From Planctomycetota bacterium (GTDB lineage: Bacteria > Planctomycetota > Planctomycetia > Pirellulales > UBA7805): 64,000 nucleotides of DNA. The DNA lies in NCBI GenBank assembly GCA_003389215.1, contig QQVP01000024.1:62001-126000 (forward strand). The letters are read 5' to 3'. This document shows, in pieces, positions 34,465-43,903 of this stretch (the stretch's first letter is position 1; every line of letters begins with the position of its first letter). A program made the position numbers and the translations under genes. The notes beneath the pieces are model-generated. The model did no database searches. It was not told the DNA's origin and saw only the letters and a program-made list of their open reading frames with translations.

Positions 34465-36153
34465 CTAGGACGACAACTTGTAGTAGACCTCTTCGAGCGT
34501 CGTCCGTCCCGCCAGAGCCTGTTGAATTCCGCCGTCGAGGAGTTCGACCATTCCTTCCTCGATGGCGATTTCGCGCAGCTTCGTGGCCGGGACCCCCAGT
34601 TCGATCTTCTCGGCCATCGTGGGCGTAATCGACATGATCTCGTAGATCGGAATTCGGCCGTGGTAGCCGGTGCCCAGACACTTCTTGCAGCCCCGTCCCG
34701 CGTAGAACGTGGCGTCATCGGGCAACTGGCGCGAACCGAGAAGCGACTGCAGCAGGCCTTCGTTCGGCTGCACCGGCTGTCGGCATTCGGTGCAGATCGC
34801 TCGCAGCAGTCGCTGGGCGATGGAGGCCAACAGCGCGCCGCCGATCTTGAAGTAATCGAGACCCAAGTCGCTCAAACGCGCCACCGATCCGACGGCGTCG
34901 TTGGTATGAAGCGTGCTGATCAGGAGGTGGCCCGTGAGCGCCGCCTGGACCGCCGTGGTCGCGGTTTCGTGGTCACGAATTTCGCCCACCAGGATCACGT
35001 CCGGATCCTGACGCATGATGTACTTCAAGGCGTTGGCAAAACCAAGGCCGTGTTCGCTGTCGGCATGGACTTGATTGATGCCGGGCAGCCTGTATTCGAC
35101 CGGGTCCTCCACGGTCACGATATTGCGGGCGACCGAGTTGATCGACGTCAGCATCGTGTACATCGTGGTCGTCTTACCGCTACCCGTCGGGCCCGTAACC
35201 ACGATCATGCCGTGCGGCTTGTCGATCAAGGAGCGACAGAGCTTGGCCTCCTGCTCGGGCATGCCCAACGCGTCGAAGGTAAACACCTTGTTGCCTTCGT
35301 CGAGAATACGCATCACCACCTTTTCGCCGTCGACGGTGGGAATCGTGCTCACACGGAAGCTTGCCCGAACCCCGTTTTCGTCGATCGACAGGTTGCCGTC
35401 TTGCGGACGGCGCTTCTCGGTGGTGTCCATGTCGGCCATCACCTTGATACGGCCGACCACGGCCTCTTCAATGTGATTCGGAATGGTCATGACCTGCTGT
35501 AGCTGGCCGTCGACACGATAGCGGGTCCGCATTTGCGGATCGTGTGGTTCCAGGTGAATATCGCTCGCCCCGGCATTGACCGCGCCCATCAGAATCGAGC
35601 GGACCAGGCGAATTACCGGGGCGTCTTCGTCCTCGTAGGTGTCGATGACTTCCTCGACCTCGACGGCGTTGCTGGCCTCTTCGAGATCGGCGATTTTCAT
35701 GTCGACGATCGTTTGCCGAGCCGAAACGCGTTCATCGAAACCGCGGTCCAGCGTTGCCAGCACCTGCTGCTGCATCGCGACCACCGGTTGCACGCGATAG
35801 CCCGTGATCAACTCGACTTCGGAGATCGCCTCGATGTCGTCCGGAGCGCACATGGCCAGGGTCAGCGCGCCCTGGCTGATCTCCAGCGGGACCAGCTGGC
35901 GATCGCGGGCCATCGATTCGGGCAGCAGGCGGACGAGCTGCGGATTGGTCGCCTCCGGCACGACCTCGCGGTAGGGAACCTCGAACTGCTCCGCCAGTGC
36001 GGAGCCCAGCTGCTCCTGCGTGATCAGGCCGCGGCCGACCAGGATCGCGCCGAGCATACCCCGCTCGGAACCCTGCGCGGCCAGCGCCGATTGCAGCTGC
36101 TCTTCGGTGATCTGTCCTCGGGCCACGAGGATGTCGCCCAGACGCCCGGCCAT
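34465..36153 (-). CDS. Assembly ATPase (GspE/PilB)
   Basis: The 562-residue protein has an N-terminal MshEN-type region (GQITEEQLQSALAAQ repeated as GLITQEQLGSALAEQ), then the ATPase domain with ASDIHLEPHD, Walker A GPTGSGKTTTMY (about 330), the Asp box IVTVEDPVEY, Walker B DPDVILVGEIRD, the His box LLISTLHTNDA, and a zinc site CTEC...CKKC. It powers pilin assembly or secretion. It is the first gene of the large operon, which runs to 24663. Confidence 0.95.
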   Translation of the reverse strand: MAGRLGDILVARGQITEEQLQSALAAQGSERGMLGAILVGRGLITQEQLGSALAEQFEVPYREVVPEATNPQLVRLLPESMARDRQLVPLEISQGALTLAMCAPDDIEAISEVELITGYRVQPVVAMQQQVLATLDRGFDERVSARQTIVDMKIADLEEASNAVEVEEVIDTYEDEDAPVIRLVRSILMGAVNAGASDIHLEPHDPQMRTRYRVDGQLQQVMTIPNHIEEAVVGRIKVMADMDTTEKRRPQDGNLSIDENGVRASFRVSTIPTVDGEKVVMRILDEGNKVFTFDALGMPEQEAKLCRSLIDKPHGMIVVTGPTGSGKTTTMYTMLTSINSVARNIVTVEDPVEYRLPGINQVHADSEHGLGFANALKYIMRQDPDVILVGEIRDHETATTAVQAALTGHLLISTLHTNDAVGSVARLSDLGLDYFKIGGALLASIAQRLLRAICTECRQPVQPNEGLLQSLLGSRQLPDDATFYAGRGCKKCLGTGYHGRIPIYEIMSITPTMAEKIELGVPATKLREIAIEEGMVELLDGGIQQALAGRTTLEEVYYKLSS

Positions 36154-36171
36154 GGTTACTTGTTCCTAATT

Positions 36172-36185
36172 CCCGTAGTTACGGG
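36172..36185. promoter_or_regulatory. Palindrome CCCGTA-GT-TACGGG upstream of gspE
   Basis: Six-base arms around GT lie 18 bp upstream of the gspE start, at the head of the secretion operon. The tight symmetry is more like a DNA-binding site than an RNA hairpin. The regulator is unknown. Confidence 0.25.
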
Positions 36186-36257
36186 TTGTCAGTTCAACGT
36201 CGCTGGGCGGGGTCGCCGAAAACCGTGCTCCGCGGCGCCGCGACCGTTATGTTTCAA

Positions 36258-36653
36258 TTACCGTTTGTCGGTGGACTGTCGGTCGAGCAATCGTTCGACC
36301 TTCGCTTCGAGGGTTGCCGGATCGTAGGGAGCGACCAGATAGTCCTGGGCCCCGGCGTTGTAGGCCCGCTGCACGGCATCGGTATCCGCCTCGATGGACA
36401 GCGCCATCACGGCGACATCGCTCGTCGCTTCGTTCGAAGCGAACCGGTCAATCAGGTCGATTCCGCTCATGCCCGGAAGCACGAGGTCGACAATCGCCAC
36501 GTTCGGCTTCTGCTTTTCGACCGCCGCGAGCGCATCCTCGCCGGAGCCGACCGTTTCCACCCGGTAGCCCAACAATTCGAGACGAAATGCCGTCACCTCG
36601 GAGAGGAGCGGATCGTCTTCGACAAACAGGATGTGGGGTACTTCGTCGTGCAT
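36258..36653 (-). CDS. Single-domain response regulator lacking the conserved lysine
   Basis: The 131-residue protein is a receiver domain: acidic pair in LFVEDDPLL, phospho-acceptor Asp in VAIVDLVLPGMSGIDL, and Ser in MALSIEAD. The usual Lys of the KPF motif is Ala here (YLVAPYDP), which often slows or blocks phosphorylation-driven switching. There is no output domain. It sits about 100 bp upstream of gspE on the same strand, so it may regulate or be part of the secretion/pilus system, for example as a polarity or assembly factor. That link is an inference from position. Confidence 0.88.
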   Translation of the reverse strand: MHDEVPHILFVEDDPLLSEVTAFRLELLGYRVETVGSGEDALAAVEKQKPNVAIVDLVLPGMSGIDLIDRFASNEATSDVAVMALSIEADTDAVQRAYNAGAQDYLVAPYDPATLEAKVERLLDRQSTDKR

Positions 36654-36851
36654 GCGATTAATCTCAACGCGTGTGCATCGTTTGCCGCTTTGACGAAAAA
36701 TCGACGCGTCCGCGCATCATTCGCGTACAACGTGCCGAAGAAGGGTAGCTCTCGCCGCGCGCAAGTCAAAGCGGCACAAGGTCTACAGCAAGACCCAAGA
36801 GGAGCGCACACGCATACCCGGAAGAAACGTCCGTTACCAGCGCTCGAATCG

Positions 36852-38672
36852 TTAGAACCGGTTCGGCGATCGAGAATCGTCCGCTTGCCGCTGGGAACTT
36901 GGCGGCGTGCGACGGCCGAGCAGCAACAGCTCGCCGTCTTTCAAAAAACGGGGACGTCGCATGAGCACCTCGACGTCCCCGGGAAGTTTGTCGCGCAAAT
37001 CGTCAAAACCGCTACCGTCGGTAATCAGAAAGGCGTTCCGCGAGGCGCCAAAGTGGGCTCGCACCGCGTCGGCATCCTCGGTCGCGATGTGTGCGATGGG
37101 CTGCCGAGCGTAGTAGACCCAGCTGGGGCGGAAGAATCGATACCCCGCCAACGCCGCGGGTCCCTCCGCATGCTCGAAGACCGCGCTGGCCAGCGGTTCG
37201 GCATTCTGGAACCGATCGACCCGCAGCACCGCCCAACCGAAGAGCGTCGTGGAAAACAACGCCGCAAACGACACAAAGGCCACGGCAGCGCGACGCGGCT
37301 GGCCTCGCTCGCTGGCAATCATTGCAACAATTGCGCCAAGGAGCGGGATCCCACCGACGGCGGCGAGCCATTGTTCGCCCGGCAAGTACTCGGCGGCCAG
37401 GGCGGCGAGACCAAACATCATGCCGATGCCGACCAGACCGAACACCACCAGGGCGATCCGCTGCCAGAGACGACTGATCTCAGCCGGTGCCTTGGTCCAA
37501 CGCTCGATGAAGTGGCCCGTCAGAACCGCCAGGGCCGGATAGGTCGGCGTGACATAGCTCGGCAGCTTCGTGCCCGCCAGCGAGAAGAAGACCACGTAAA
37601 CGGCAATCCACGAGACCGCAAACACCAGTCCCGCAAACGCGACCGAGCTGGTTCGCATCTGACGCACCGTGTTCAAGATCATCGGCATCAGGAAGACCGA
37701 TGCGGGAAAAAAGCAGACGGCGATCGAAATCAGGTGATAGAACGGAGGGCCGCTGTGGCCTTCCATCGGCGCACTGAAACGCTCGAGGTTGTGTTTGAAA
37801 AAGAAGCCCTTCGGCCATTCCCAGTCGGTCTGCAAACCCACCGCGATGTACCAGGGAACGGCAATCGCGCCGACGACCAGTAAGGCCGTAGCGGGCCGCA
37901 TCCGCAATGTCACCGCCAGAACGCGACGAGGGTGAAAGGTCGCCATCAGCCAGGCGAGCGAGGCGCGCAGGGAGCCCCAAATCTGTCTGCCCCAGGAAAC
38001 CGATTCGCGCGTGGTGGCAGCCGTGGCGACGCGCCCACTCACGCACAGCACGAAGCAACCGATCACGGCCCCAGGCAGCAACACGCCAATGGGGCCCTTC
38101 GCCAGCGTGGCCATGCCCATCGCCGCATACATGCCGATGAACGTCCCGCTCCGGTGGGGAATCGCGTCCGCGAGTTCGAAGTCGTGCTCGCGGCTCGTCG
38201 CCTTGACCGGAAAGACGCCGCGTAGGTAGATCCACAACGCGAGCGTCGAGAAGAAGATGAGCAGGCCATCGGGCGTGGCGGCACGTGAGGCAACGACATA
38301 CCAGAGGCTGGAAGATAGCAACAATCCGGCCCACAGCCCCGTCGTCTCGCCCAACAATCGCCGACCGATATAGAAGGTCAGCAGTGCGGTACCGATCCCG
38401 CACAACGCCGACGGCAATCGCGCGGCAAACTCGGTTGGACCAAGGATGTGATAGGCGAGCAGCTGGCACCAATACAGCAGGATCGGTTTGTCCGTGCGAT
38501 ACTCGCCGTTGAACGTCGGGACGAGCCAATCACCCCGCTCGTACATCTCATACGCACAACGGGCGTTCTTCGGCTCGTCTTCGTCCCAAAGACTCGGGGC
38601 CCCGAGATTGGTAAAGATGACGATGCCCGCCACCAAGGCAATCAGGAGCGGATAGCGCAGGCTTTTCGACAT
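36852..38672 (-). CDS. PMT/ArnT-like polyprenyl-sugar glycosyltransferase
   Basis: The 606-residue protein has about 10-12 membrane helices and the features of the PMT_2 family: LWDEDEPKNARCAYEMYERGDWLVPTFNG-type acidic loop after the first helix (catalytic Asp region), YRTDKPILLYWCQLLAYHILG, and ASRAATPDGLLIFF. Relatives transfer a sugar from a polyprenyl phosphate donor to lipid A or to proteins in the periplasm. The acceptor is unknown here. The start at 38672 (MSKSLRYP) precedes the first helix directly; the open frame extends to 38750. Divergent from a PAP2 phosphatase gene. Confidence 0.9.
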   Translation of the reverse strand: MSKSLRYPLLIALVAGIVIFTNLGAPSLWDEDEPKNARCAYEMYERGDWLVPTFNGEYRTDKPILLYWCQLLAYHILGPTEFAARLPSALCGIGTALLTFYIGRRLLGETTGLWAGLLLSSSLWYVVASRAATPDGLLIFFSTLALWIYLRGVFPVKATSREHDFELADAIPHRSGTFIGMYAAMGMATLAKGPIGVLLPGAVIGCFVLCVSGRVATAATTRESVSWGRQIWGSLRASLAWLMATFHPRRVLAVTLRMRPATALLVVGAIAVPWYIAVGLQTDWEWPKGFFFKHNLERFSAPMEGHSGPPFYHLISIAVCFFPASVFLMPMILNTVRQMRTSSVAFAGLVFAVSWIAVYVVFFSLAGTKLPSYVTPTYPALAVLTGHFIERWTKAPAEISRLWQRIALVVFGLVGIGMMFGLAALAAEYLPGEQWLAAVGGIPLLGAIVAMIASERGQPRRAAVAFVSFAALFSTTLFGWAVLRVDRFQNAEPLASAVFEHAEGPAALAGYRFFRPSWVYYARQPIAHIATEDADAVRAHFGASRNAFLITDGSGFDDLRDKLPGDVEVLMRRPRFLKDGELLLLGRRTPPSSQRQADDSRSPNRF

Positions 38673-38960
38673 GATTCGCGTTGCTTGCCTGGAGGATGTT
38701 GCCTGGCGGACGAGGGGCGGCGTGCTGACGTGCAAGATCGCGCGGCCCACAAGGTAGATCCCCGGTGTGGGCAGCCAATCGCGGCGGCGAGTCTAGAGAA
38801 CCCCGGCAGAGTGGACAAGATCATTCTGCTGACCTAGGACCCCGCTGCCGATCCTGCTACGTTTCGCCGGTCAACGCCGACAGCGATCGCCAGCTTTGCG
38901 GGACGATTCGCGCGGCGAAGTGGACATTCTCCTCGACCTTCTCGACAGCCAGACGTGCTC

Positions 38961-39710
38961 ATGCCGAGTGACAGCACTTTGACGACGACCGCCGCAACAC
39001 CCTGGAGCGATCCCCAGCGCCGGCGTGTGCATGCTTTCGCATTCGTTGGCGGAGCGCTCGTGGCCGGTCTGGCGGCACTCTCGGTCGACGTGCCGCTGGC
39101 CCGTTGGTGTGCCCGAGGCAACTGTCCGGGCGACCTGGCCAAACTGTTCGACCTGGCCGAGAGCTTCGCCCACGGAGCAGGCATTGCCGTGATCGTCTTG
39201 GCGATCTACCTGCTCCATCCGGCCGGTCGTTGGCGAATGCCTCGATTGGTGGCAATGACGCTTGCCGCCGGACTGGCCGCGAACCTAGTCAAGCTGTGCA
39301 TCGCGCGGGCCCGACCACGGGCCTTTGATCTCGAACTTTCTGTGTGGGACACCTTTCAGGGATGGTTTCCGCTAACCTCGGCCGGAAGTGCCGGTCAAAG
39401 TCTGCCCTCGGCACACACGACAACCGCGGTCGCCTTCGCGATCGGTTTGGTCTGGGCCTATCCGCGGGGTCGCTGGCTCTTTCCCACCTTGGCGCTGTTG
39501 GCGGCCTGTCAACGAATCCATGCACAGGCACATTTCCTAAGCGACGTCTGCTGGGGAATTGGCTTGGGTTCGTTCATCGGGTTCGGCTTCCTGCGAGGTT
39601 GGCTCTGTCCGCGGTGGCTGGAGCGCTGGGAGGCGTCGATCTGGCGAGACTCCGAGCCGAACGACGACGCGGAGACCGAACCTGCGGATGCTCGCCGTCA
39701 GGCCGCCTAA
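38961..39710 (+). CDS. PAP2-family membrane phosphatase
   Basis: The 249-residue protein has several membrane helices and the three PAP2 phosphatase motifs: KLCIARARPR, SLPSAHTTTA (PSGH variant with Ala) and RIHAQAHFLSDV. These enzymes dephosphorylate lipid phosphates such as undecaprenyl diphosphate or phosphatidic acid. Together with the divergent polyprenyl-sugar transferase it could serve carrier-lipid recycling, but this is inference. The ATG at 38961 is used; a GTG at 38955 is possible. Confidence 0.9.
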   Translation: MPSDSTLTTTAATPWSDPQRRRVHAFAFVGGALVAGLAALSVDVPLARWCARGNCPGDLAKLFDLAESFAHGAGIAVIVLAIYLLHPAGRWRMPRLVAMTLAAGLAANLVKLCIARARPRAFDLELSVWDTFQGWFPLTSAGSAGQSLPSAHTTTAVAFAIGLVWAYPRGRWLFPTLALLAACQRIHAQAHFLSDVCWGIGLGSFIGFGFLRGWLCPRWLERWEASIWRDSEPNDDAETEPADARRQAA

Positions 39711-39843
39711 GGAACTATCGCGAGTCCCACTTTCTCGGCAATTCGCCCTCAGAATGGTGCGGATTCGCGACTGGCGGTAGTCTGAACGGTCCGTCGACGG
39801 TTCCATTTCTTTGTCCACATCGACCGTGGGGTAGGTATCAATC

Positions 39844-40479
39844 ATGCGAATTGCCACACAGAGAATCGTCTGCGTGCTCTCCTTCGTCGTCGCGTGCCAG
39901 GCGTCTGGCGGGGCGTGGGCCGAAGAGGCCGCGACGGCCGCGCCCACGGGAGAGAATGTCGCGACGGCGAGCGAACTCTCGCCGGCCGAATTACGCCGGG
40001 CAGTTCGTACCGCGCTCCGGGATCAGGCCACGGCGACGGACGAAGAGTTGCCCGCAACGGTGACGCGTTTGATGCAGTTACGCGATCATGCCACGCGTCA
40101 TGCGGGACTCTCGGAGGCGAACCGGGAACAACTGCTCCGCAAGTTGCGAAACCGGCTCGTGCGCGTGAGCAAGAAGGTCGGCAAGGATCTTCGCACCCGC
40201 CAGCGACGCGTCGCCAGGGCGGAACAAGCCGCCGAGCGGCGGAACCCGGAAGAAGTCGCCGCGATCGCCGAGGACAAGGCGATCCTGGCCGGCTGGCAGG
40301 AGTTTCTGGGCCAGTTCGGCGAGAACGACGCCGGTCAGACGACCGGCCTCGACAACGGCCAGGTGTTGGTCGAACTCATCGAGTCGACGATTGTGCCCGA
40401 GCAGTGGGAGACCAATGGCGGCACGAGTCGCATCGTCTACTTCAGCCCGCTGCAAGCACTCGTCGTTTCCGCGCCGTAA
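39844..40479 (+). CDS. Secreted protein of unknown function, planctomycete type
   Basis: The 211-residue protein starts with a signal peptide (MRIATQRIVCVLSFVVACQA, cleavage near AWA). The middle is a charged helical region (KLRNRLVRVSKKVGKDLRTRQRRVARAEQ). The C-terminus, VELIESTIVPEQWETNGGTSRIVYFSPLQALVV, resembles the STN-like tail common in planctomycete envelope proteins that are linked with secretins. The role is unknown. The preceding PAP2 gene is about 130 bp upstream on the same strand. Confidence 0.7.
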   Translation: MRIATQRIVCVLSFVVACQASGGAWAEEAATAAPTGENVATASELSPAELRRAVRTALRDQATATDEELPATVTRLMQLRDHATRHAGLSEANREQLLRKLRNRLVRVSKKVGKDLRTRQRRVARAEQAAERRNPEEVAAIAEDKAILAGWQEFLGQFGENDAGQTTGLDNGQVLVELIESTIVPEQWETNGGTSRIVYFSPLQALVVSAP

Positions 40480-40521
40480 AGGCGGTCGCCCTTCGTCGGT
40501 CGCCACCCTACGCACGCCGCG

Positions 40522-40986
40522 CTATTTGGCGCGACTCTCCTTGAGCATCGGCTGCAGTTCATCGACAAAGTCACGGACGTCCTGAAACTCGCGATAGACG
40601 CTGGCAAAGCGCACGTAGGCGACCTGATCGATCGAGCGGAGACGTTCCATGATGCACTCGCCCAGGTAGCGACTCTCTACCTCACAATCGAAGCGGGTAT
40701 AGATGTCGTTCTCGATCTCGGTGAGAATGCCCTCGATGGCCTCGTCGCTGACGGAGCGCTTCCAACAGGCCTTCTCGATGCCGCGTTTGATCTTGTCGCG
40801 CTCGTAGGGAACGCGCGACCCGTCCTTCTTGATGACCTTGACGGCCATCTCCTCGATGCGCTCGTAGGTGGTGTACCGACGCGAGCAAGAGAGACACTCG
40901 CGACGGCGGCGAATCTCGAAGCCCCCCTGACTCGTACGCGAATCGAGAACGCGATCATTATCGCATTGGCAAAACGGACACTTCAC
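40522..40986 (-). CDS. nrdR: Transcriptional repressor of ribonucleotide reductase genes
   Basis: NrdR represses nrd genes in response to ATP/dATP balance. The 154-residue protein has the zinc ribbon MKCPFCQCDNDRVLDSR with CLSCSRRYTTYE, followed by an ATP-cone (VIKKDGSRVPYERDKIKRGIEKACWKR). The length is standard. No NrdR box or nrd gene was seen in this window. It is convergent with the secreted-protein gene. Confidence 0.96.
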   Translation of the reverse strand: MKCPFCQCDNDRVLDSRTSQGGFEIRRRRECLSCSRRYTTYERIEEMAVKVIKKDGSRVPYERDKIKRGIEKACWKRSVSDEAIEGILTEIENDIYTRFDCEVESRYLGECIMERLRSIDQVAYVRFASVYREFQDVRDFVDELQPMLKESRAK

Positions 40987-41250
40987 CGACGTCGGCCCTC
41001 AAATGCAGAACTCACCTGAATATTACGATACACCAAGCCGCAGGTGGTGGAATAGCGATGATTTGTCCATCAGCAGGCCGGAGCCCAGCGGCGGCGATGA
41101 ACACTTCGCCAAGGACGTGCCGGCAATCGGCTGCCGAATTCCCGGGTAAATCACGTTATAATGATCGGGCGGAAACCCCAGGTGTCGGCGCCAGGATGTC
41201 GACGCCGGTCGCTTTCAATTCGGGCAAGTCCGCCCGGGAGGCGTGAGGAG
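40987..41250. other. Intergenic region between nrdR and the zinc-ribbon/PH gene
   Basis: About 264 bp between divergent genes. A Shine-Dalgarno (GTGAGGAG) for the downstream gene sits right before 41251. No gene, strong hairpin or confident promoter was recognised. Confidence 0.35.
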
Positions 41251-41952
41251 ATGCACTGCTCGCACTGCGGTCGCGAAGTCGTCGAGGATGCCGCTTTCTG
41301 TCATCGGTGCGGGGTTTCGCTGTCGCCGGCCGAAGACGTCAAGATTGCCACGTCCGATCCGCTGGAGGATACGATTGCCAGTCGCGCGCATGCGGATATG
41401 GAAACCGTGGAAACCAAGCGGGACGACCTGCTGGGGCGTCGAAGCGCCGGTCGGGACAACATTCGCGAAGAAGAGCGGCTCCTCTGGGAAGGAGGACACA
41501 GCGTCGCGGCCACGTGGCCTTACGTGATCGCCTTGGGCGCGATGACCGCGCTGCTCTTGGTGGGCCTGATCGCCACGAGCGCCAGCGCGACGGCCTGGGG
41601 ATACGCCCTGCTCTTGGCACTGGTCGTGTGGGTCGCTGCCCTGCTGAGGTTTCTCTACTGGCGCTGGAGCGTCCATTACCTGCTCACGACGCAACGTCTC
41701 ATCCACAAAGTGGGCCTATTGCGGCGTGTCACGCACCGAATCGACGTCATCACGATCGACGACGTCGCCTTCGAGCAGAGTCTCGTGCAGCGGTTTCTCG
41801 GTGTTGGCAAGATTCGGGTGCTCGCCGAAGAGCGGGACAATCCGCAGCTCGTGATGACCGGGATCAAGAACGTCGCCGAAGTCGCCAACCTGATCGACAA
41901 TGCCCGCCGGTACGAGCGCCAGCGACGGGGACTTCACATCGAGACCGTATAA
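41251..41952 (+). CDS. Zinc-ribbon and PH-domain membrane protein
   Basis: The 233-residue protein starts with a zinc ribbon (Cys 3, 6, 18, 21 in MHCSHCGREV...FCHRCG), followed by a variable linker, RLLWEGGHSV, two membrane helices (about 88-110 and 115-136), and a bacterial PH (bPH2/DUF304) domain: YLLTTQRLIHKVGLLRRVTHRIDVITIDDVAFEQSLVQRFLG-type with VGKIRVLAEERD. Such proteins are common in planctomycetes; the function is unknown, probably membrane-associated. The start follows GTGAGGAG immediately. Confidence 0.85.
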   Translation: MHCSHCGREVVEDAAFCHRCGVSLSPAEDVKIATSDPLEDTIASRAHADMETVETKRDDLLGRRSAGRDNIREEERLLWEGGHSVAATWPYVIALGAMTALLLVGLIATSASATAWGYALLLALVVWVAALLRFLYWRWSVHYLLTTQRLIHKVGLLRRVTHRIDVITIDDVAFEQSLVQRFLGVGKIRVLAEERDNPQLVMTGIKNVAEVANLIDNARRYERQRRGLHIETV

Positions 41953-42076
41953 GTGGCAACCGCGTTTCGTGGCGTCAAAGAGAAGCAGGGCAGGCGAGCG
42001 TCCAGAACGGGCTCGTAGCCCTCGTCGCGACAGGGCGCTCGCACTTGAGGCGTCCGGCGTATTGCGGGACCGCAAC

Positions 42077-43693
42077 TTAGGTCATGGCCCCGTCGGAAAA
42101 CGAATCTTCGCCCTCCGGCGTGGCGAGAGGTTCGCCGTTTGCCTCCGCGGTCGCCGACTTGCCATTCTCAACCCGACGGTTAGCGACGCCGCCACTTTCC
42201 TGGGCAACGTTCTCCTTCGCGAGCCAATCGCGGCGCTGACGCGAGCTGGGAATGTTCATGCTCTTGCGGTACTTCGTGACCGTTCGACGGGCCACTTTGA
42301 TGCCATGCTTGTTGAGCTCCTTGACCAGCTCGTCATCGCTCAACGGCTTCTGCTTGTCTTCTCCGTCGACAATCTCCTGGAGCTTGATTCGCACGGCATC
42401 CCAGGCCACTTCTTCTCCGTCCGCACCGACGGTTCCCCCGACGAAGAATCGCTTCAGCGGAAAGATCCCGCGGGGCGTCTGAATCCACTTGTCGTCCACG
42501 GCACGGCTGACCGTCGTCACGTGCACGCCCACCCGATCGGCAATCTGTTGCATCTTCAGCGGCTCGATCGCCTCGGGTCCCTTGGCCAGGAAATCCTGCT
42601 GATGATCGACGATCGCCTGGGCTACCCGGGTCAGCGTACTGCGCCGCTGCTCGATCGATTCGATCAACCACTGGGCCGCATTAATCTTGCGCTTGATGTA
42701 CTCCCGCGTCTCGGGCGAGGTCTCGGGATTCGATAAGAGCTTGCGGTAATAGGGGCTGATGAACAAGCTGGGCGTCCGGTCGTCCTCGATCCGCAGCTTG
42801 TACCTACCCTGCTCGTCTTCCTCGACGGTCACATCGGGCGTCACGGTTTGAACGACGCTACTGGCGAAGAGCGCGCCGGGCCAGGGATTGAGCTTCTTCA
42901 GCTCGGCCCAAACTTCGTGGATCTTCTCGATCGAATAGCCGGTCTTCTTCGAGATCAACGGCAGTCGGTTATGGGCCAGATCTTCGAGGTGATTCGAGAT
43001 CAATGTCCGCAGCTCTTCGTAGTAGGGCATGCCCGGCGTCAGTTGCATGAGCAGGCACTCGCGCTCATCCCGCGCAGCGATGCCCGGCGGATCGAGCTTC
43101 TGGACCACCGCCAAAGCCGCTTCGGCCTGGGCCAACCGGCTCTTGGGGGCATCCGGCTCCAGCAAGTCCTCCAGGCGGCCGGGCAGGTAACCGTTGTCAT
43201 CGAGGTTGTAGATGATGCGATCGCAAAGCTGGCGAACGTCCGGATCGATCTCGAAGAAGTAGAGCTGGTGATGAAGATAGTCTTGCAGCGACTCGGGCCG
43301 GTCGACCATGTTGGCCAGGGTGTCGTGCTTGCGCGAACCCTCTTCTTCAATTCGATTGGTGGAGGGACGGGTGCGCTCCTCGAAATACTCGGGGAGCTGG
43401 TCGTTCATGTCGAGAAGCCGCTCAAAGTCCTCTTCGTTGTTCTTCGACTCGTCGACAACGAGTTCCTTCTCATCGGTCGTCGGGGCGTCGGGATTCTCGG
43501 CCTCGACCTTCTCCTCGGGCAGGTCCGGATCCTCTTCGTGCACCTCGAGCAGCGGATTCTCCTGAACCTCCTGCTCGATCCGCTCCTGCAGCGCGAGTAG
43601 CGGCAACTGCAGGATTTCCATGGACTGGATCATCCGCGGTGCAAGCACCTGCTTCTGAACCATTCGCATTTCTTGGCCGAAAGTCAGTCGCAT
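42077..43693 (-). CDS. rpoN: RNA polymerase sigma-54 factor
   Basis: Sigma-54 directs RNA polymerase to -24/-12 promoters that need AAA+ activators. The 538-residue protein has region I (MRLTFGQEMRMVQKQVLAPRMIQSMEILQLPL), an acidic region II (about 60-100), the core-binding domain, and region III with the HTH (IADRVGVHVTTVSRAVDDKWIQTPRGIFPLKRFF) and the RpoN box ARRTVTKYR (canonical ARRTVAKYR). A Gly/Glu-rich tail of about 40 residues follows the box, which is unusual. The start at 43693 is where family homology begins. Confidence 0.96.
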   Translation of the reverse strand: MRLTFGQEMRMVQKQVLAPRMIQSMEILQLPLLALQERIEQEVQENPLLEVHEEDPDLPEEKVEAENPDAPTTDEKELVVDESKNNEEDFERLLDMNDQLPEYFEERTRPSTNRIEEEGSRKHDTLANMVDRPESLQDYLHHQLYFFEIDPDVRQLCDRIIYNLDDNGYLPGRLEDLLEPDAPKSRLAQAEAALAVVQKLDPPGIAARDERECLLMQLTPGMPYYEELRTLISNHLEDLAHNRLPLISKKTGYSIEKIHEVWAELKKLNPWPGALFASSVVQTVTPDVTVEEDEQGRYKLRIEDDRTPSLFISPYYRKLLSNPETSPETREYIKRKINAAQWLIESIEQRRSTLTRVAQAIVDHQQDFLAKGPEAIEPLKMQQIADRVGVHVTTVSRAVDDKWIQTPRGIFPLKRFFVGGTVGADGEEVAWDAVRIKLQEIVDGEDKQKPLSDDELVKELNKHGIKVARRTVTKYRKSMNIPSSRQRRDWLAKENVAQESGGVANRRVENGKSATAEANGEPLATPEGEDSFSDGAMT

Positions 43694-43903
43694 GGAATCG
43701 CGGCCGCTTACGGCCGATCTGCAGTACGGAGTCGCGAACGAACAAGCCGCCCTCGGTCGCGGTAACCACGGGTGCCGGCGCGGGCCTCTCTTGAGTCTAG
43801 ACGGTTTTATAAAGTTTAGCTCGAAATCGCCGGGCCGGCGGTCGGCCACACCCACGGCCAACCGGCAAGTTGCGGCAACTGTTAAGATCTCGAGAAATCC
43901 GGG

